DNA from: Flexivirga meconopsidis
GTDB lineage: Bacteria; Actinomycetota; Actinomycetes; Actinomycetales; Dermatophilaceae
Reading direction: 5' to 3'
Length of the DNA: 64,000 bases
Assembly: GCF_026162425.1 (NCBI RefSeq)
Contig: NZ_JAOBQJ010000002.1
Coordinates: 1-64,000, forward strand
Shown: positions 60,881 to 64,000 of the stretch, piece by piece
Layout of the letters: each line of letters begins with the position of its first letter
Position numbering within the stretch: the first letter of the stretch is position 1
Notes under the pieces: model-generated
Told to the model about the DNA's origin: nothing
The model's input: only the letters and a program-made list of their open reading frames with translations
Database searches by the model: none
Position numbers and translations under genes: made by a program

Positions 60881-62160
60881 GCGAGAGCCCCGACACAGGC
60901 GACGAAGCTCCGGCATACCCGGTCCTCACGGCGCCGGCCGACGGCGTCCCCGACGTCCTCACCGACGAGCGCGACCTGCAGGCTGCCGCGGACGCGGTCG
61001 CCGCCGGCACCGGGCCAGTGGCGATCGATGCCGAGCGGGCTGCCGGATATCGGTATGGCAACCGTGCCTACCTGGTGCAGTTGCGCCGCGAGGGTGCCGG
61101 TAGCTTCCTGATCGATCCCATTGCGCTGCCTGATCTTTCGCCGATGCAGGAGGCGATCGGCGATGCCGAGTGGGTGCTGCACGCAGCGACCCAGGACCTG
61201 CCGTGCCTCGCCGAGGTCGGCATGCACCCGAAGGCGTTGTTCGACACCGAGCTGGGGTCCCGCCTCGCCGGCCTTCCCCGGGTCGGCCTCGCCGCGGTGA
61301 TCGAGCACTACCTCGGCATCACGCTCGCCAAGGAACACTCCGCGGTCGACTGGTCGACGCGACCGCTGCCCGAGCCGTGGCTGACGTATGCCGCCTTGGA
61401 CGTCGAGGTGCTGGTCGAGGTGCGTGACCGGCTGCGGGCCGACCTGGAGCAGCAGGGCAAGCTGGAGTGGGCACTGCAGGACTTCGAGGCGCTGACCCAC
61501 TTCACCGGCCCGCCGCAGCGTGCGGAGCCGTGGCGTCGTACCTCCGGCATGCACAAAATCAAGAACAAGCGGGCGATCGCGCGGGTCCGCGAGCTGTGGC
61601 TGACTCGCGACCGGATCGCCCGCGACCTCGACACCGCACCCGGCCGAGTGCTGCCCGACGCAATCATCGTCGAGCTCGCCAACCGGGCCCCGGCCACGCC
61701 AGAGGAGCTGCAGGAAGTCGGTGCCTCAGCCCGCTCGTCGTCGCGCAGTCGCAGTCGTGGCCGGATCGCGCACCGCGGACTGACCCGCTATCAGCAAGAC
61801 TGGCTCGACGCGATCGCCGCGGTGGCCGCGCTGCCCGACAAGAAGCTGCCGCCCGCCACCGTGCGCAATGACGCGCCGCCACCCCCGCGAGCCTGGGCGG
61901 ATCGCAACCCGGAGGCCGCGGCGCGGCTGGCCTGGGTGCGGGAGCGGCTGAGCGAATATTCCGAGCAGCAACACGTCCCGCTGGAGAACCTCATCACGCC
62001 GGACACGCTGCGGCGAGTGTTGTGGACTCCCCCGGAACCCTTCGTGGACAACGTGATTCGCGATCGATTGGCCGAGCTCGGCGCGCGGCAGTGGCAGGTC
62101 GACCTGGTCACCCCGCTGCTGCTCGAGGCGCCCACCGAACCCGCCGCTACTGACGAGTAA
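60877..62160 (+). CDS. rnd: Ribonuclease D-type exonuclease
   Basis: This 427-residue protein starts at ATG 60877, overlapping the DUF3000 stop. The DEDDy exonuclease domain has VAIDAERAAGYRYGNRAYLV (Asp-x-Glu), VLHAATQDLPCLAEVG and YAALDVEVLVEVRDRL (Tyr-x3-Asp). An HRDC-like domain follows (KNKRAIARVRELWLTRDRIA). RNase D trims the 3' ends of tRNA and other small RNAs. Confidence 0.93.
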   Translation: MSESPDTGDEAPAYPVLTAPADGVPDVLTDERDLQAAADAVAAGTGPVAIDAERAAGYRYGNRAYLVQLRREGAGSFLIDPIALPDLSPMQEAIGDAEWVLHAATQDLPCLAEVGMHPKALFDTELGSRLAGLPRVGLAAVIEHYLGITLAKEHSAVDWSTRPLPEPWLTYAALDVEVLVEVRDRLRADLEQQGKLEWALQDFEALTHFTGPPQRAEPWRRTSGMHKIKNKRAIARVRELWLTRDRIARDLDTAPGRVLPDAIIVELANRAPATPEELQEVGASARSSSRSRSRGRIAHRGLTRYQQDWLDAIAAVAALPDKKLPPATVRNDAPPPPRAWADRNPEAAARLAWVRERLSEYSEQQHVPLENLITPDTLRRVLWTPPEPFVDNVIRDRLAELGARQWQVDLVTPLLLEAPTEPAATDE

Positions 62161-62211
62161 CAAAGCGGTTAGAGTCGAGCGCGTCAACTCGTCTCATCTT
62201 CGGGAGGCATC

Positions 62212-63447
62212 GTGCCCCGCACGCTCTCCGAGGTCGTTTTCGTCGATGGCGTCCGCACGCCGTTCGGCAAGGCCGGCGACAAGGGCATCTACGCCCAGAC
62301 CCGCGCCGACGACCTCGTCATCAAATGCATTCGTGAACTCCTGCGCCGTCAGCCCGACCTCGACCCGGCCAAGGTCGAAGAGGTCGCGATCGCGGCCACC
62401 ACGCAGATCGGCGACCAGGGCCTGACCCTCGGCCGGGTGGCGGGCCTGCTCGCCGGACTGCCGAAGTCGACCCCGGGCTACTCCATCGACCGCATGTGCG
62501 CGGGCGCGATGACCGCGGTGACCAACACCGCCTCGAGCATCGCCTTCGGCTCCTACGACATCGGCATCGCCGGCGGCGTCGAGCACATGGGCCGGCACCC
62601 GATGGGCGAGGGCGTGGACCCCAACCCGCGGATCATCGCCGAGAAGCTGGTCGACCCGTCCGCGCTGGTGATGGGCGAGACCGCCGAAAACCTGCACGAC
62701 CGCTTCCCGGAGATCACCAAGGAGCGCTGCGACGCCTTCGCCGTCGCCAGCCAGGACAAGCTGGCCACGGCGTATGACGAGGGCAAGATCCAGCCCGACC
62801 TGGTCACGGTGGCGACCCGGCACGACGAATTGGGCTGGGGCCTGGCGACGACCGACGAGCCGCCGCGCCCCGGCACCACCGTCGACGACCTCGCCCAGCT
62901 GAAGACGCCGTTCCGGCCGCACGGCAACGTCACCGCCGGCAATGCCGCGGGCCTCAACGACGGCGCGACCGCCTGCCTGCTCGCCTCCGAGCAGGCAGCG
63001 ACCGAGCACGGGCTGCCGGTCGGGATGCGCCTGGTCAATTACGCCTTCGTCGGGGTCGAGCCCGAGGTGATGGGCATCGGTCCGGTGCCGGCCACCGAGA
63101 AGGCGCTGGCGAACGCCGGCCTGACCATCGACGACATCGGGCTCTTCGAGCTCAACGAGGCCTTCGCCGTGCAGGTGCTCGCCTTCCTCGACCACTTCGG
63201 CATCGCCGACGACGACGAGCGCGTCAACCCGTATGGCGGGGCGATCGCGACCGGTCACCCGCTCGCGTCGTCCGGCGTGCGCCTGATGACGCAGCTGTCC
63301 CGCGAGTTCGCCGAGCACCCCGAGGTGCGTTACGGCCTGACCGCGATGTGCATCGGCATCGGCATGGGGGGCGCGGTCATCTGGGAGAACCCGCACCACA
63401 AGGACTACGTCAGCAGTGTCAGCGCCGACACGGAAGGGGCCGCCTGA
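62212..63447 (+). CDS. fadA: Acetyl-CoA acyltransferase (thiolase)
   Basis: This 411-residue enzyme starts at GTG 62212 behind GGGAGG. The nucleophilic Cys lies in YSIDRMCAGAMTAVTNTASS, with LNEAFAVQVLAFLDHFGIAD, YGGAIATGHPLASSGVRL (catalytic His) and MCIGIGMGGAVIWENP (second Cys). It cleaves 3-ketoacyl-CoA in the last step of beta-oxidation. It is coupled to the next gene at TGATG, forming the fadAB trifunctional-type pair. Confidence 0.95.
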   Translation: MPRTLSEVVFVDGVRTPFGKAGDKGIYAQTRADDLVIKCIRELLRRQPDLDPAKVEEVAIAATTQIGDQGLTLGRVAGLLAGLPKSTPGYSIDRMCAGAMTAVTNTASSIAFGSYDIGIAGGVEHMGRHPMGEGVDPNPRIIAEKLVDPSALVMGETAENLHDRFPEITKERCDAFAVASQDKLATAYDEGKIQPDLVTVATRHDELGWGLATTDEPPRPGTTVDDLAQLKTPFRPHGNVTAGNAAGLNDGATACLLASEQAATEHGLPVGMRLVNYAFVGVEPEVMGIGPVPATEKALANAGLTIDDIGLFELNEAFAVQVLAFLDHFGIADDDERVNPYGGAIATGHPLASSGVRLMTQLSREFAEHPEVRYGLTAMCIGIGMGGAVIWENPHHKDYVSSVSADTEGAA

Positions 63448-64000
63448 TGACCACCACCACACTGCCCGAGGTCGACGAGGTCGTCACCCACGCCCGCGCC
63501 CACGACATCCAATTGCCCGGCGGCGCAGGCACTTTCGTGCTGATCACCCTGGACAACGGCTTCGACCACACCAAGCCCAACTCGTTCGGCGCCGCCGGCC
63601 TGCGCGAGCTCGGCGCCGCGCTCGATGCGGCGGCCAAGCGGGCCGCGGCCGGCGAGATCGCCGGCGTCGGCATCACCGGCAAGCCGTTCATCTTCGCCGT
63701 CGGCGCCGACCTGACCGCGGTGCCCGCGATCACCGCGCGCGACCAGGCGCTGGAGATCGCCCGGCTCGGCCACGAGACGTTCAGCAAGATCAGCGCTCTG
63801 CCGGTGCCGACCTTCGCGTTCATCAACGGTGCGTCCATGGGCGGCGGCGTCGAGATCGCGCTTTACGCCGACTACCGGACAATCTCCTCGGACGTGCCGG
63901 CATACGCCACGCCGGAGGTGTTCCTCGGGCTGGTGCCGGGCTGGGGAGGCACCTACCTGGTGCCACACCTGATCGGCACCGAGAAGGCCGCGCAGCTGAT
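63447..64000 (+). CDS. fadB: Multifunctional beta-oxidation protein, N-terminal part (cut by window edge)
   Basis: From ATG 63447 the frame encodes an enoyl-CoA hydratase/isomerase fold: GVGITGKPFIFAVGADLTAV provides the oxyanion region and INGASMGGGVEIALYADYRT the central conserved helix with ATPEVFLGLVPGWGG. The dehydrogenase half, which would lie past base 64000, is not visible. The gene overlaps the fadA stop codon, as is usual for the beta-oxidation complex. Confidence 0.88.
   Translation, partial: MTTTTLPEVDEVVTHARAHDIQLPGGAGTFVLITLDNGFDHTKPNSFGAAGLRELGAALDAAAKRAAAGEIAGVGITGKPFIFAVGADLTAVPAITARDQALEIARLGHETFSKISALPVPTFAFINGASMGGGVEIALYADYRTISSDVPAYATPEVFLGLVPGWGGTYLVPHLIGTEKAAQL

Noticed and set aside
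59542-61554. Minus-strand open frame of 670 codons across the EamA, DUF3000 and RNase D genes
   Set aside because: It is a shadow frame of high-GC genes on both strands: composition is Arg/Gly-rich, no domain motifs are seen, and three well-supported genes occupy the same DNA.
62194-63462. Minus-strand frame of 422 codons opposite the thiolase
   Set aside because: The thiolase carries all catalytic residues; the opposite frame is a GC-rich shadow.
1-64000. CRISPR array or rRNA genes
   Set aside because: No series of regularly spaced identical repeats and no rRNA-like conserved sequence was seen anywhere in the window.

Overview
The window is high-GC actinobacterial DNA. The stretch from about 41.3 kb onward looks like an ordinary chromosomal backbone of a Micrococcales-type actinobacterium: coproporphyrin-type haem genes (CgoX, HemQ, HemE), DUF3000 next to RNase D, LigC plus a LigD-type polymerase, PPK2 and GlgX. 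The family-level placement is inference. The first 41 kb is accessory DNA lying against a tRNA cluster.

Layout. (1) 155-10761 is a complete Tn3-family mercury-resistance transposon with 41-bp terminal inverted repeats (one mismatch) and a perfect 5-bp target duplication (GATCG). Its transposase gene carries an in-frame amber codon and its merB carries a frameshift. The operon merR(ArsR type)-merT-like-thioredoxin lipoprotein-CcdA-merA, followed by a second disulfide oxidoreductase, reads intact. The transposon splits a small gene that can be rejoined in frame. (2) 10.8-23.9 kb, minus strand, is one long Tad/Flp-pilus-like operon: lipoprotein, PKD-like secreted protein, SAF/CpaB, CpaE-like, CpaF, TadB, TadC, pilin-like peptide, two TadE-like and one TadG-like protein, and a 1091-aa LysM plus BTAD-like protein. 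A frameshifted macro-domain gene and small unknown genes follow. (3) 24-27 kb holds a gene broken by several frameshifts, an SDR, a protein resembling mycobacterial DUF5593 proteins, and a double-HTH XRE regulator. (4) 27.2-41.3 kb is a defence island: an excisionase, an IetAS-like subtilase/AAA ATPase pair, a frameshifted integrase remnant, a CBASS operon with two effectors (patatin CapV, HNH-SAVED Cap5) around a CD-NTase and an E2-E1 Cap2, a three-Cys-motif protein with its TcmP partner, and two small orphan genes. It ends at a tRNA cluster (Gly-Cys-Gly-Val) with a strong terminator hairpin. (5) 41.9-64 kb is the backbone listed above, ending in a fadA-fadB beta-oxidation operon that is cut by the window edge.

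The most interesting items are the two-effector CBASS operon without a visible Cap3 protease, the IetAS pair lying between an excisionase and the wreck of an integrase, the Tad-like secretion locus on apparently mobile DNA with its LysM-BTAD protein, and the mer transposon that can be reconstructed exactly at its insertion point. All function calls rest on reading sequence motifs; no database search was possible.
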